From NCBI RefSeq assembly GCF_964036595.1, contig NZ_OZ038523.1, positions 3,540,501 to 3,604,500 of the forward strand: a stretch of 64,000 bases of DNA, given 5' to 3'. Below the pieces are notes generated by a model. The model saw only the letters and a list, made by a program, of their open reading frames with translations. It ran no database searches and had not been told where the DNA came from. A program made the translations under genes and the position numbers. Positions within the stretch are counted from its first letter, which is position 1; the number at the start of each line of letters is the position of its first letter. This document shows positions 46,997 to 55,038 of the stretch, one piece after another. The stretch comes from Tenacibaculum sp. 190524A05c. GTDB taxonomy: Bacteria > Bacteroidota > Bacteroidia > Flavobacteriales > Flavobacteriaceae.

Positions 46997-47731
46997 TTTT
47001 TTGAAATAATCGAAAGCTTTTAACATTCTGCTGCCGTACCATGAAAATAGTTCTCCATCAACGAATACTGTTTTAGCATGATGAGTACATCTTCCAATTT
47101 CAAAAGCATGTTCTTCTTTGAAAGGATAGGGTTCTGATGAAAGAAAAACTAAATCAGGGTCACCTTCGAGACGTATTTTTTTCAGCGCGACTTCAGGATA
47201 TCTTTCTTTGTTCTGATATATGTTTTCAAACTTATTTAGCTCAAGAATATGATTTATAAAGGTATTGTTCGCGGCAACCATCCATGGATTTCTCCATATA
47301 AAATAGGCTACTTTTTTAGGTTGAATATCTTTCATGAATTCTGCGAAGTCAGCTAACTTAAAATTTAATTTTTGTATGATATTCTTAGCTTCTGTTCTAC
47401 ATGAAAAAAACGAACCGTAGGTTTCAATAAGTTGAATTGAGTCTGATAACGTATAAATTTCGGAAACATGAACTTCAGCTATTTCAGAACATGCCTCCAC
47501 AATTTCTTTTGTGTTTTCTTCTTTATTACAAAGAATAATATCAGGATTTAGAGCTTTTATTTTATCTAGCTTAATATTCTTTGTGCCACCAACAATAGTT
47601 TTGGTTTGTTTTAAATGAAAAGGGTGTACACAAAATTTTGTGATACCAACTATATTATCTTCTAATCCCAAGTCAAATAAAAGTTCAGTTTGACTTGGAA
47701 CTAGAGATATAATTCTTTTATAATTTTTCAC
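46976..47731 (-). CDS. Helical-backbone metal receptor (BtuF-like substrate-binding protein)
   Basis: A 251-residue protein: IISLVPSQTELLFDLGLEDNIVGITKFCVHP, GGTKNIKLDKIKALNPDIILCNKEEN and KVAYFIWRNPWMVA match the cobalamin/metal-chelate-binding TroA/BtuF fold. It has no visible signal peptide, which is common for the Bacteroidota version annotated as cobalamin-binding or metal receptor. A vitamin B12 link would fit the B12-dependent IcmF in this window, but no transporter genes lie beside it. Confidence 0.8.
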   Translation of the reverse strand: MKNYKRIISLVPSQTELLFDLGLEDNIVGITKFCVHPFHLKQTKTIVGGTKNIKLDKIKALNPDIILCNKEENTKEIVEACSEIAEVHVSEIYTLSDSIQLIETYGSFFSCRTEAKNIIQKLNFKLADFAEFMKDIQPKKVAYFIWRNPWMVAANNTFINHILELNKFENIYQNKERYPEVALKKIRLEGDPDLVFLSSEPYPFKEEHAFEIGRCTHHAKTVFVDGELFSWYGSRMLKAFDYFKKLHERIV

Positions 47732-47756
47732 TTTTGAAGTGTCTTTGATGATAATC

Positions 47757-49004
47757 TTAATTTTTAAGATTTACAACTGCAGTACTATTAGTTTTGTATG
47801 GATATCCTCTCCAGAAAAAACCTCCTTTATTATACTTCCAAACTACTTCTTTAGATGCTGTTACTTCCCAGTACCCAAAGTCTCCTTCAGTAATAATAGT
47901 GTTTCCATTTTCAGTTCTGTAAGCACCCGAAACTTTAGAAGAGAATAAGTTTGAATCAGTAAATGACCATACAGAAGTAGGAGCAGTATTAAAGTCGAAA
48001 GGAGTAGGAAGTTGTAATTCATGAACCACAGATTGACTTTGTGCAGATCCGTTGTTAAAAATTAACATATTACCAGCTCCTGGTAAGTTATCATTAATAA
48101 TGTTACAGGCGTGATTGTTAGAGAATAACTGTGTTCCAGTGTTTTTTGAAGTGGAAGGATTACCAAATCGATATAATAAGTTTCCTCCTTTATTATAATT
48201 TCCTCCTGTATCAGTTTTTGCTTGATCAGTAGTAGTACTATGATCGATTACCCAAACTTCGTGATAGAAATTAACACTAATAAAAATGATATCATTTTTT
48301 TCATCATATTCTATAGCATTTGCATGCATGATATCACCATTATCTAAGTTATTAAAGTTAATATCTATTAATTGTGGATTATTTGAAACTGAACCAAAAT
48401 TCATTTTTGTGTTATCCACATCTTGAATCAAATGATCCCAAGAACTCCATTTCCAAACAATTTGATTAGTTGAAGGATTAACTTCAATTACCGATTCGAT
48501 ATACACATCTTTATCTAATTGATATCCTCTGTCTTGAGCATCAGCAGCTGTTTTCTTTTCCCAAACTAATGCAATAATATTTCCATTTGGAAGTCTTTCT
48601 ATATCATGGTGTAAATTATAATCTTCTGTAGAGTATACAAATTGCCAATCAATAGTATTATCAGGGTTAATGACTTGTATTTGCCCACCAGAACCACCAA
48701 ATATAATTTTATCGTCATCTGTTTTTAATAGCGCTAATAGTTTTCCGCTATCTTCTAAATATGCATCATTTCCAAGTTCGTTAGTTAACGTCCATTCGTG
48801 AAATTTTTTACCATCTTTTTGTAATAAATAAACTTCGTCTGCACCAGCATCTGAAACTAAAACAAGATTATCACTTATTTTCTCTGGTTCGTATACTAAA
48901 ACTTCATCGGTTAACTCAGGAACAACAGGAGCTTTTTCTGTATCATCAGAACATGACCAAAATAATAAAGCAGCTGTTAGGGTAAGGAATAAATTATTTT
49001 TCAT
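47757..49004 (-). CDS. Arylsulfotransferase-like beta-propeller lipoprotein
   Basis: A 415-residue protein with a lipoprotein signal (LFLTLTAALLFWSCSDD). The body is a six-bladed-type propeller. NTIDWQFVYSTEDYNLHHDIERLPNGNIIAL, IVWKWSSWDHL and NGDIMHANAIEYDEKNDIIFISVNFYHEVWVIDHST resemble arylsulfate sulfotransferase (ASST) proteins, whose active site uses histidines of such segments. Whether it is an active sulfotransferase is uncertain. It ends 25 bases from the metal receptor gene and starts 27 bases after pyrF on the same strand, so all three may be one transcript. Confidence 0.75.
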   Translation of the reverse strand: MKNNLFLTLTAALLFWSCSDDTEKAPVVPELTDEVLVYEPEKISDNLVLVSDAGADEVYLLQKDGKKFHEWTLTNELGNDAYLEDSGKLLALLKTDDDKIIFGGSGGQIQVINPDNTIDWQFVYSTEDYNLHHDIERLPNGNIIALVWEKKTAADAQDRGYQLDKDVYIESVIEVNPSTNQIVWKWSSWDHLIQDVDNTKMNFGSVSNNPQLIDINFNNLDNGDIMHANAIEYDEKNDIIFISVNFYHEVWVIDHSTTTDQAKTDTGGNYNKGGNLLYRFGNPSTSKNTGTQLFSNNHACNIINDNLPGAGNMLIFNNGSAQSQSVVHELQLPTPFDFNTAPTSVWSFTDSNLFSSKVSGAYRTENGNTIITEGDFGYWEVTASKEVVWKYNKGGFFWRGYPYKTNSTAVVNLKN

Positions 49005-49031
49005 TGTGTTAATTAAAGTTTGAATGGCAAT

Positions 49032-49850
49032 TTACGATAAATTTAAAATTTCTTCCATCTGATTCTGAAGGGCTGCCGCTTTTTCAGACGAAGCTTTAGC
49101 GAAATCCTTACCATTACCAGCATAAATAATTCCTCTAGAAGAATTGATTAATAAACCAATATTTTCATTCATTCCATATTTGCAAACATCCTGTAAGTTA
49201 CCTCCTTGTGCACCAACACCTGGAACTAATAAAAAGCTATCAGGAATAATCTGTCTAATATCACTTAAATATTCAGCTTTAGTAGCGCCAACAACATACA
49301 TTAAGTTCGATGAATTTTGCCATGTTTTAGAAGTTTCTAAAACTTTCTTATACACTTCTTTATGATCAATTTTTTGTGTTTGAAAATCAAATGCTCCTTG
49401 ATTTGACGTAAGAGCAAGCAGAATTGTATGCTTATTATCAAATGCTAAAAACGGTTCAACCGAATCTTTACCCATATATGGAGCAACTGTAACAGAGTCA
49501 AAAGACAAATCTTCAAAAAATGCTTTAGCATACATGGTTGAGGTGTTTCCAATATCTCCACGTTTTGCATCAGCAATGGTGAAAATTTCGGGATGATACT
49601 CATTGATGTAGTTAATCGTTTTTTCTAAAGCTTTCCAACCTTTAATCCCGTAAGCTTCATAAAAAGCTGTGTTCGGTTTGTAGGCCACACATAAGTGATG
49701 TGTTTCGTCAATAATCGCTTTGTTAAAAGCAAAAATTGGATCTTCCTCCTCTAATAAATGTTCTGGAATTTTATTTAAATCCACATCTAATCCTATACAT
49801 AAAAAGGATTTTTTTCGTTTAATTTCTGCTACTAGTTGTTGTGTTGTCAT
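49032..49850 (-). CDS. pyrF: Orotidine 5'-phosphate decarboxylase
   Basis: Last step of UMP synthesis. At 272 residues it is the longer (group 2) form. [17 protein letters not shown] at the N terminus, then [22 protein letters not shown] with the catalytic Lys/Asp (DAKRGD near residue 95), VTVAPYMG and [11 protein letters not shown]. It is divergent from the ABC permease gene with a 63-base gap. Confidence 0.96.
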   Translation of the reverse strand: MTTQQLVAEIKRKKSFLCIGLDVDLNKIPEHLLEEEDPIFAFNKAIIDETHHLCVAYKPNTAFYEAYGIKGWKALEKTINYINEYHPEIFTIADAKRGDIGNTSTMYAKAFFEDLSFDSVTVAPYMGKDSVEPFLAFDNKHTILLALTSNQGAFDFQTQKIDHKEVYKKVLETSKTWQNSSNLMYVVGATKAEYLSDIRQIIPDSFLLVPGVGAQGGNLQDVCKYGMNENIGLLINSSRGIIYAGNGKDFAKASSEKAAALQNQMEEILNLS

Positions 49851-49899
49851 TTTTTACAGATGATAAGTTGCGCAAAAGTAAATATTTTAAACTTTCTAG

Positions 49900-49907
49900 T
49901 ATCTTTG
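49900..49907 (+). promoter_or_regulatory. -7 promoter element of the ABC permease gene
   Basis: TATCTTTG fits TAnnTTTG and ends 6 bases before the ATG at 49914, again predicting nearly leaderless mRNA. Confidence 0.5.
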
Positions 49908-49913
49908 TTTTAG

Positions 49914-50990
49914 ATGTTTCGATATATTTTCAGTAAAGTTTTATATGGTTTTCTAACTCTATTTGGAGTAGTTACTGTCATTTTCTTTTTATTTAACGTT
50001 TTGCCAGGTGATCCGGCTAGAATGTTAATGGGACAAAGAGAAGATAGCAAGCAATTAGAAATCATTAGGAAAAAATACGGTTTTGATCAATCATTATCTA
50101 CCCAATACTTGTATTATTTAAATGATGTTTCACCGATTTCATTTCATAGTTCTGAAGGTGATAGCTACACGTCATTATCATCGGGAAAATACAATCATTT
50201 GTCTTTGTTGGAATTTGGTCAAACAACTATGGTGTTAAAGTATCCTTATCTTAGAGATTCTTTTCAAAAGAATGGTAAAAGCGTTAGTGAGGTAATTAAA
50301 GAAACCTTGCCTAATACTGCAGTGTTGGCTGTTGTTTCTATTACTATAGCGTTATTGTTAGGAGTTGTGTTAGGAATTTTTTCTGCTTTATTTAAAGATA
50401 CCTTTTTTGATCGGTTAATAGCAGTTATAAGTACTTTTGGTATGAGTATTCCGTCCTTCTTTTCGGCTATTTTATTTGCTTGGTTTTTCGGATTTGTTTT
50501 ACACGAGTATACGAGTTTGGAAATGACCGGTAGTTTATATGAAGTTGATGATTTTGGTGAAGGAACTTATATTAAGTGGAAAAATTTAATATTACCAGCG
50601 TTAGTTTTGGGAATTCGTCCATTGGCTGTTGTGGTTCAATTAATGAGAAATTCTTTATTAGAAACGCTTAGTCAAGATTATATTCGAACTGCTAGAGCAA
50701 AAGGTTTAAATAATTATAAAGTAATTAAAAATCATGCATTGAAAAACTCTTTAAATCCTGTTATCACTGCAATTTCAGGATGGTTCGCATCAATGTTGGC
50801 CGGAGCTGTATTTGTAGAGTATATATTTAATTGGAATGGATTAGGTAAAGAAATTGTAAATGCACTAAATACATTAGATTTACCTGTAATTATGGGTAGT
50901 GTTCTTGTCATAGCGACTTTGTTTATTACAATTAATATTTTGGTAGATGTGATTTATAGTTGGTTAGATCCAAGAGTAAAATTGAATTAA
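49914..50990 (+). CDS. ABC transporter permease (DppB/OppB type)
   Basis: A 358-residue inner-membrane protein with about six membrane segments. LFGVVTVIFFLFNVLPGDPARMLMGQR is the start typical of DppB/OppB, and the EAA loop is DYIRTARAKGLNNYKVIKNHALKNSLNPVITAI. A ~90-residue insert lies between the first and second segments. No partner permease, ATPase or binding protein is next to it; in many flavobacteria these are scattered. Likely role: import of peptides or a related solute. Confidence 0.9.
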   Translation: MFRYIFSKVLYGFLTLFGVVTVIFFLFNVLPGDPARMLMGQREDSKQLEIIRKKYGFDQSLSTQYLYYLNDVSPISFHSSEGDSYTSLSSGKYNHLSLLEFGQTTMVLKYPYLRDSFQKNGKSVSEVIKETLPNTAVLAVVSITIALLLGVVLGIFSALFKDTFFDRLIAVISTFGMSIPSFFSAILFAWFFGFVLHEYTSLEMTGSLYEVDDFGEGTYIKWKNLILPALVLGIRPLAVVVQLMRNSLLETLSQDYIRTARAKGLNNYKVIKNHALKNSLNPVITAISGWFASMLAGAVFVEYIFNWNGLGKEIVNALNTLDLPVIMGSVLVIATLFITINILVDVIYSWLDPRVKLN

Positions 50991-50992
50991 AG

Positions 50993-51466
50993 ATGAAAAA
51001 TAGTATTTACATAATCCTTGCTATTCTTTTGTTGTCGAGCTGTGCTTCTTTAAATAAGAAACAGTTTTCTGCGGATGCAATGAATGAAAAGTTAGTCACA
51101 CTGGATCGAGATTCTATTACATTATCTCAAATTTTAGAGAAGAATAAAGGAAAGCAGATTTTTGCTCAAGTTTTTGCTAGTTATTGTCCTGTAAGCCAGG
51201 ATAGTTTTGATGATGTTTTAAAATTTCAAAAAGAAAACCCAGAAAAAGTTTACATTTTCCTTTCTGTAGATCATTCTTATTATGATTGGAAAAGAGGTTT
51301 AAAATATGTAAAACCAAAAGGTCAGTTTTATTACATACCTAAAAAAGGAGATGGAGCACTTGGTAAATTTCTAAAGTTAAAAAGTATTCCAAGGTTTTTG
51401 AAAATTAATGAACAGGGAGAAATAGAAGTTTATAAAACGTCAAAAGTTTCTGAAAAATTGAAATAA
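50993..51466 (+). CDS. Thioredoxin-fold lipoprotein with an incomplete CxxC
   Basis: A 157-residue lipoprotein (IILAILLLSSCASLN). The frame extends up to GTG 50960, but that overlaps the permease gene; ATG 50993 gives a proper signal. It has a thioredoxin-like layout: KGKQIFAQVFASYCPVSQDSFDDVLKFQ, then SIPRFLKINEQGEIEVY with the cis-proline. The active site reads CPVS, so the second cysteine is absent and it cannot carry out a normal dithiol cycle. The next gene is a paralogue with both cysteines. Confidence 0.8.
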   Translation: MKNSIYIILAILLLSSCASLNKKQFSADAMNEKLVTLDRDSITLSQILEKNKGKQIFAQVFASYCPVSQDSFDDVLKFQKENPEKVYIFLSVDHSYYDWKRGLKYVKPKGQFYYIPKKGDGALGKFLKLKSIPRFLKINEQGEIEVYKTSKVSEKLK

Positions 51467-51954
51467 TGAAAAAGGTACTGTTTATATGTTCGCTTATCTT
51501 TTTTTTGAGTTGTTCGAAAAGAAATGAAACTGAATTTTCTCAAAAAGCTTTAGAAGATACTTTTATAAGTATGGATGGAGTGAGTTTGACTTTTAAAGAT
51601 GTGATTAAAAAGTATAAAGGAAAAAAGGTTGTAATAGATGTTTGGGCTACTTGGTGTAGAGATTGTATAAAAGGAATGCCTAAGATAGTTCAATTACAGA
51701 ATGATTTTCCTGATGTAGTATTTCTCTTCTTATCAATTGATAACTCTTTAGAAGTATTACAAAAAGGAATAAAAAAGTATAACGTAAATGGAGAGCATTA
51801 TTTAATGCCTTCTGGATGGGATGGTGAATTCGGTGAATTTTTGGATTTATCATGGATACCGAGATATTTAGTAATAGATGAACAAGGTGAAATTGTAGTA
51901 TTTAATGCGATTAAAGCAAATGATATTAGAATTTTAAGCGCTTTAGAACAGTAG
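51466..51954 (+). CDS. TlpA-like thioredoxin lipoprotein
   Basis: A 162-residue lipoprotein (LFICSLIFFLSCSKRN). VVIDVWATWCRDCIKGMPKIVQLQNDF holds a CRDC redox pair near residue 70, and SWIPRYLVIDEQGEIVVF contains the cis-proline. Its start overlaps the stop of the previous gene by one base (TAATG), so the two are made together. The pair may work as partners, one lacking the second cysteine. Substrates are unknown. Confidence 0.85.
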   Translation: MKKVLFICSLIFFLSCSKRNETEFSQKALEDTFISMDGVSLTFKDVIKKYKGKKVVIDVWATWCRDCIKGMPKIVQLQNDFPDVVFLFLSIDNSLEVLQKGIKKYNVNGEHYLMPSGWDGEFGEFLDLSWIPRYLVIDEQGEIVVFNAIKANDIRILSALEQ

Positions 51955-52020
51955 TTTAAGTTAATATTACGTTTTCGTAAAAAAATAAGAGCAATTGTTT
52001 TAGTGTTCGGTATTATAAAT

Positions 52021-52028
52021 TAGTTTTG
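52021..52028 (+). promoter_or_regulatory. -7 promoter element of tpiA operon
   Basis: TAGTTTTG fits TAnnTTTG, 48 bases upstream of the tpiA ATG. The -33 element is not clear. Confidence 0.4.
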
Positions 52029-52076
52029 TTTACTTAATAAAGACAACTAATTTAAAATCAACATAACTGTATTAAA

Positions 52077-52835
52077 ATGAGAAAAAAGATTGTAGCAGGT
52101 AACTGGAAAATGAATAACAACCTAAGTGAAACAAATGAGTTAATCGTAGGGTTGAAGAATGAAATGAATAGTATTACTTTAGAGAATACAAGAGTTGTAA
52201 TTGCTCCTTCATTTGTGAATTTACAGCAAGCTGTTGTAGAAACGAAAGGATCAAGCATAGAAGTTTCTGCTCAAAATTTGCATCAAGCTAAAAATGGTGC
52301 ATATACTGGAGAAATATCAGCAGATATGTTAGCTTCAATTGGTGTTGATATCGTAATTTTGGGGCATTCAGAAAGAAGAGCATATTTTAATGAAACTGAT
52401 GAAAGTTTAGCTGAAAAAGTTACAACAGCAATCGAAAATGGTTTTGATGTTATTTTCTGCTTTGGAGAACAATTAGAAGAGCGAGAAGCAGAGAATCATT
52501 TTAACGTTGTGGAATCTCAATTAAAAAATGCTCTTTTTGAATTATCAGCTGACGCTTTTGATAAAATCATTTTAGCTTATGAGCCAGTTTGGGCAATCGG
52601 AACAGGTAAAACTGCATCCGCAGATCAGGCTCAAGAAATGCATGCATTTATTAGAAGTTTATTGGCAAAAGCATACAATACAGAATTAGCAGATAGTGTA
52701 TCTATTTTATATGGAGGAAGCGTAAAACCTGCTAATGCAAAAGAAATTTTTTCTAAACCAGATGTTGACGGAGGATTAATTGGTGGAGCATCGCTAAAAG
52801 CCAAAGATTTTTCGGAGATAGTAAAATCAATTTAA
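52077..52835 (+). CDS. tpiA: Triose-phosphate isomerase
   Basis: Interconverts dihydroxyacetone phosphate and glyceraldehyde 3-phosphate in glycolysis. A 252-residue TIM barrel: KIVAGNWKMNN with the catalytic Lys, VILGHSERR with the catalytic His, LAYEPVWAIGTGKTAS with the catalytic Glu and the mobile loop, and LYGGSVKP for phosphate binding. prmA starts immediately after the stop codon. Confidence 0.97.
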   Translation: MRKKIVAGNWKMNNNLSETNELIVGLKNEMNSITLENTRVVIAPSFVNLQQAVVETKGSSIEVSAQNLHQAKNGAYTGEISADMLASIGVDIVILGHSERRAYFNETDESLAEKVTTAIENGFDVIFCFGEQLEEREAENHFNVVESQLKNALFELSADAFDKIILAYEPVWAIGTGKTASADQAQEMHAFIRSLLAKAYNTELADSVSILYGGSVKPANAKEIFSKPDVDGGLIGGASLKAKDFSEIVKSI

Positions 52836-53669
52836 TTGGATAATATTTATATAGAATACACTTTTAAAGTATCACCTAAAGAACCAGGTACTGAGATTTT
52901 GATCGCAGAATTAGGGGGTGTTGGCTTTGAAAGTTTTGTTGAAAATGATAATGGAGTTATTGCCTATATCAATAAAAATGATTGGAATGAAAATATCCTA
53001 AGTGATATTTTTATTCTTAAATCAGATGAATTCCAAGTTTCAAATTCACACAAAGAAATAGCTCAGGTAAACTGGAATGAAGAGTGGGAGAAGAATTTCA
53101 CCCCAATCCAAGTAGATGATCAGGTTAGTATTAGAGCTCCATTTCATGAAAATCCTAATTTACCTTATGATATTGTAATTGAACCAAAAATGAGTTTTGG
53201 TACAGGACATCATGAAACTACACATATGATGGTCCAACATTTATTAACAACTGATGTAAAGGATAAGAAAGTTCTTGATATGGGTTGTGGAACAGGAATT
53301 CTAGCCATTTTTGCCGAAATGAAAGGTGCTAAACCAATCGATGCAATTGATATTGATAACTGGTGTTATTTGAATTCTTTAGAGAATGTTGAAAGAAATA
53401 ACTGTAATCATATTAGTGTTTATGAAGGAGATGCGTCTCTTTTAGTTAATAAGAAATATGATGTTGTTATAGCTAATATTAATCGTAACATCCTTTTATT
53501 AGATTTAAAGACCTATGTAAGTTGTTTAAATGAAAAAGGAATAGTACTTTTAAGTGGATTTTATGAAGAGGATATTCCTATCATAAATGAAGAGGCAAGA
53601 AAGTACGGTTTAACTCTAGATACAGTTATTAATAGAAATAATTGGGTAGCGGTTAAGTTTTTAAAATAA
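52836..53669 (+). CDS. prmA: Ribosomal protein L11 methyltransferase
   Basis: Trimethylates ribosomal protein L11 using S-adenosylmethionine. It has 277 residues. The start is TTG at 52836, directly after the tpiA stop; the N terminus MDNIYIEYTFKVSPKEPGTEILIAELGGVGFESF is the usual PrmA opening, which supports this start. EPKMSFGTGHHETTHMM and the SAM-binding DMGCGTGILAI near residue 150 follow, with VIANINRNILL. Confidence 0.95.
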   Translation: MDNIYIEYTFKVSPKEPGTEILIAELGGVGFESFVENDNGVIAYINKNDWNENILSDIFILKSDEFQVSNSHKEIAQVNWNEEWEKNFTPIQVDDQVSIRAPFHENPNLPYDIVIEPKMSFGTGHHETTHMMVQHLLTTDVKDKKVLDMGCGTGILAIFAEMKGAKPIDAIDIDNWCYLNSLENVERNNCNHISVYEGDASLLVNKKYDVVIANINRNILLLDLKTYVSCLNEKGIVLLSGFYEEDIPIINEEARKYGLTLDTVINRNNWVAVKFLK

Positions 53670-53678
53670 TAGATGAAG

Positions 53679-53954
53679 ATGAGTACAATAGAAAAGATTC
53701 AGGAAGAATTGGATGTTCTTGTCCAAGAGACAAGAGAACATGAGATTATTTTGTACAATGATGATGTAAACACATTCGATTTTGTAATAGATAGTTTAAT
53801 AAACGTATGTGATCATACAGTAGAGCAAGCTGAGCAGTGTACAATTTTAGTACACTATAAAGGAAAATGTGCGGTTAAAACCGGAGAGTATAAAGAATTA
53901 GAGCCTAGGTGTACTAAATTATTAGAATTAGGTTTATCTGCTGAAATCGTTTAA
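53679..53954 (+). CDS. clpS: ATP-dependent Clp protease adaptor ClpS
   Basis: Delivers N-degron substrates to ClpAP-type proteases. I prefer ATG 53679 (91 residues); ATG 53673 adds two residues. EIILYNDDVNTFDFVIDSLINVCDHTVEQAEQCTILVHYKGKCAVKTGEY carries the ClpS signature: the NDD motif with the N-degron-binding pocket and the His of the VHYKGK segment. It follows prmA after a few bases. Confidence 0.93.
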   Translation: MSTIEKIQEELDVLVQETREHEIILYNDDVNTFDFVIDSLINVCDHTVEQAEQCTILVHYKGKCAVKTGEYKELEPRCTKLLELGLSAEIV

Positions 53955-53958
53955 TTGA

Positions 53959-54231
53959 ATGGAAAATGTTTTAAGGTATTATGAGTTTTCTGATTTTTTT
54001 GAAGACAAATCGGGAGCTTTTGAAGGAAATAGTATTTCTTACACCTCGTTGAATGAAGAACATTTTTTAATTTTTGTAAAAAATAAAGAGCAATACGATT
54101 TGTACGTTTCCAAATACGGATCAGAAAAAGAGGTTGGCTCTAAACCTCCAGAAATACTGGAGTTATTGATGAAAAACTACGATAAATCAATACCAGAACA
54201 CCGAGTAATTTTAAGGAAATATTTATATTAA
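53959..54231 (+). CDS. Uncharacterised small protein after clpS
   Basis: A 90-residue, acidic protein (MENVLRYYEFSDFFEDKSGAFEGNSISYTSLNEEHFLIFVKN...). I do not recognise it. It starts 4 bases after the clpS stop and is followed by a strong terminator, so it is the last gene of the tpiA-prmA-clpS transcript. Alternating strands and helix suggest a small alpha/beta domain. Confidence 0.7.
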   Translation: MENVLRYYEFSDFFEDKSGAFEGNSISYTSLNEEHFLIFVKNKEQYDLYVSKYGSEKEVGSKPPEILELLMKNYDKSIPEHRVILRKYLY

Positions 54232-54235
54232 AAGT

Positions 54236-54266
54236 AAAAGATCAAATTTTTTTGATCTTTTTTTTT
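54236..54266 (+). terminator. Intrinsic terminator of the tpiA-prmA-clpS operon
   Basis: AAAAGATCAAA-ttt-TTTGATCTTTT stem with a T run; it isolates the RNA array that follows from the upstream operon. Confidence 0.9.
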
Positions 54267-54274
54267 GTCCATAT

Positions 54275-54299
54275 GTGACTTATTAGAAAATGATGTGTC
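54275..54299 (+). promoter_or_regulatory. Bipartite box of RNA unit 1 (GTGAC-N15-GTGTC)
   Basis: GTGAC 54275-54279 and GTGTC 54295-54299, exactly 15 bases apart, with A/T-rich sequence between and after. The same spacing recurs in all four units and the unit hairpin starts 10-11 bases later. The form resembles an ECF sigma promoter (-35/-10); two binding sites on the same face of DNA (20-bp period) is the alternative. Confidence 0.55.
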
Positions 54300-54307
54300 T
54301 TAATTAA

Positions 54308-54553
54308 TGTAACAACGAAAGATGAGTTGTTATAAACTTAAAAAGTTCATTGTAATAATAAGAATTGTCCCTTAAAATTAGAAGGCCAAATCCCCATAAA
54401 AGAACTTCTTTTAGTATGGTAGCAGAAAAAAGAAGTTCTGGCTTTGTAAGACTTAAGATATATATAGTTAGTTAAAATAGTAGTAGTTAGTTTTTATACT
54501 AAGTTTGGTTAGACAGGGAATCCTCAGACAGAAGTTTGAGGTTCCTTTTTTTT
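54308..54553 (+). ncRNA. Candidate small RNA, array unit 1
   Basis: Approximate limits, from about 9 bases after the GTGTC box to the end of the terminator. 5' hairpin AACAAC (54311-54316)/GTTGTT (54326-54331). The middle has a perfect 12-bp hairpin, AGAACTTCTTTT (54401-54412) with AAAAGAAGTTCT (54428-54439), enclosed by AAGGCC/GGCTTT. The conserved core spans 54474-54514 and holds TTAGT-TTTTAT-ACTAA. The terminator GGAATCCTCA/TGAGGTTCC plus T8 ends it. No conserved reading frame exists. Confidence 0.7.
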
Positions 54554-54576
54554 AAACAGAATTAATTTAACGATGA

Positions 54577-54601
54577 GTGACTTTTAAAATTCGAATGTGT
54601 C
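54577..54601 (+). promoter_or_regulatory. Bipartite box of RNA unit 2
   Basis: GTGAC 54577-54581, 15 bases, GTGTC 54597-54601. The sequence between the two boxes differs from the other units, while boxes and spacing are kept, which points to selection on the boxes. Confidence 0.55.
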
Positions 54602-54609
54602 AAAATAAT

Positions 54610-54735
54610 AGGAGCAACGAAGAAAAGTTGTTCTCATTTAAATAAAGAAATAGTTAAAATAGTAGTAGTTAGTTTTTATACTAAGTTTGGTTAGACAAAG
54701 AAACCTCAGGCGAAAGTTTGAGGTTTTCTTTTTTT
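54610..54735 (+). ncRNA. Candidate small RNA, array unit 2 (shortest)
   Basis: About 125 bases. 5' hairpin GCAAC (54614-54618)/GTTGT (54627-54631): the A-T pair of unit 1 is replaced by G-T, keeping the stem. The variable middle is almost absent. The conserved core lies at 54656-54696, and the terminator AAACCTCA (54701-54708)/TGAGGTTT (54719-54726) plus T run follows. It may represent the minimal form of the family. Confidence 0.7.
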
Positions 54736-54754
54736 AGAAAATGTTTGTTCGAAT

Positions 54755-54779
54755 GTGACTTATTAGAAAAAGATGTGTC
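54755..54779 (+). promoter_or_regulatory. Bipartite box of RNA unit 3
   Basis: GTGAC 54755-54759, 15 bases, GTGTC 54775-54779. Confidence 0.55.
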
Positions 54780-54787
54780 TTATAAAT

Positions 54788-54992
54788 GTAGCAACGAAAT
54801 AAAGTTGTGATCTAAAAATAGAAATTGAAAATATAACATCCTTTTTAGGATAGTTTAATTCCCAATAATAAGACTTTAAATAGTCAGTATAATTTTAAGT
54901 GTAGATAGTTAGTAAAATAGTAGTAGTTAGTTTTTATACTAAGTTTGGTTAGACGATGAGGCCTCAAGTGAAAACTTGAGGTTTCTATTTTT
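54788..54992 (+). ncRNA. Candidate small RNA, array unit 3
   Basis: 5' hairpin GCAAC (54791-54795)/GTTGT (54804-54808). The middle block (about 54831-54908) has ATCC-ttttta-GGAT and GACT-ttaaat-AGTC hairpins and is shared almost unchanged with unit 4. Conserved core 54914-54954. Terminator CCTCAAGT-GAAA-ACTTGAGG (54962-54981), with a GNRA-type tetraloop and a T-rich tail. Confidence 0.7.
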
Positions 54993-55005
54993 AATTTGTC
55001 CATAT

Positions 55006-55030
55006 GTGACTTTTTGAAAAATAGTGTGTC
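55006..55030 (+). promoter_or_regulatory. Bipartite box of RNA unit 4
   Basis: GTGAC 55006-55010, 15 bases, GTGTC 55026-55030. Confidence 0.55.
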
Positions 55031-55038
55031 TTAATTAA

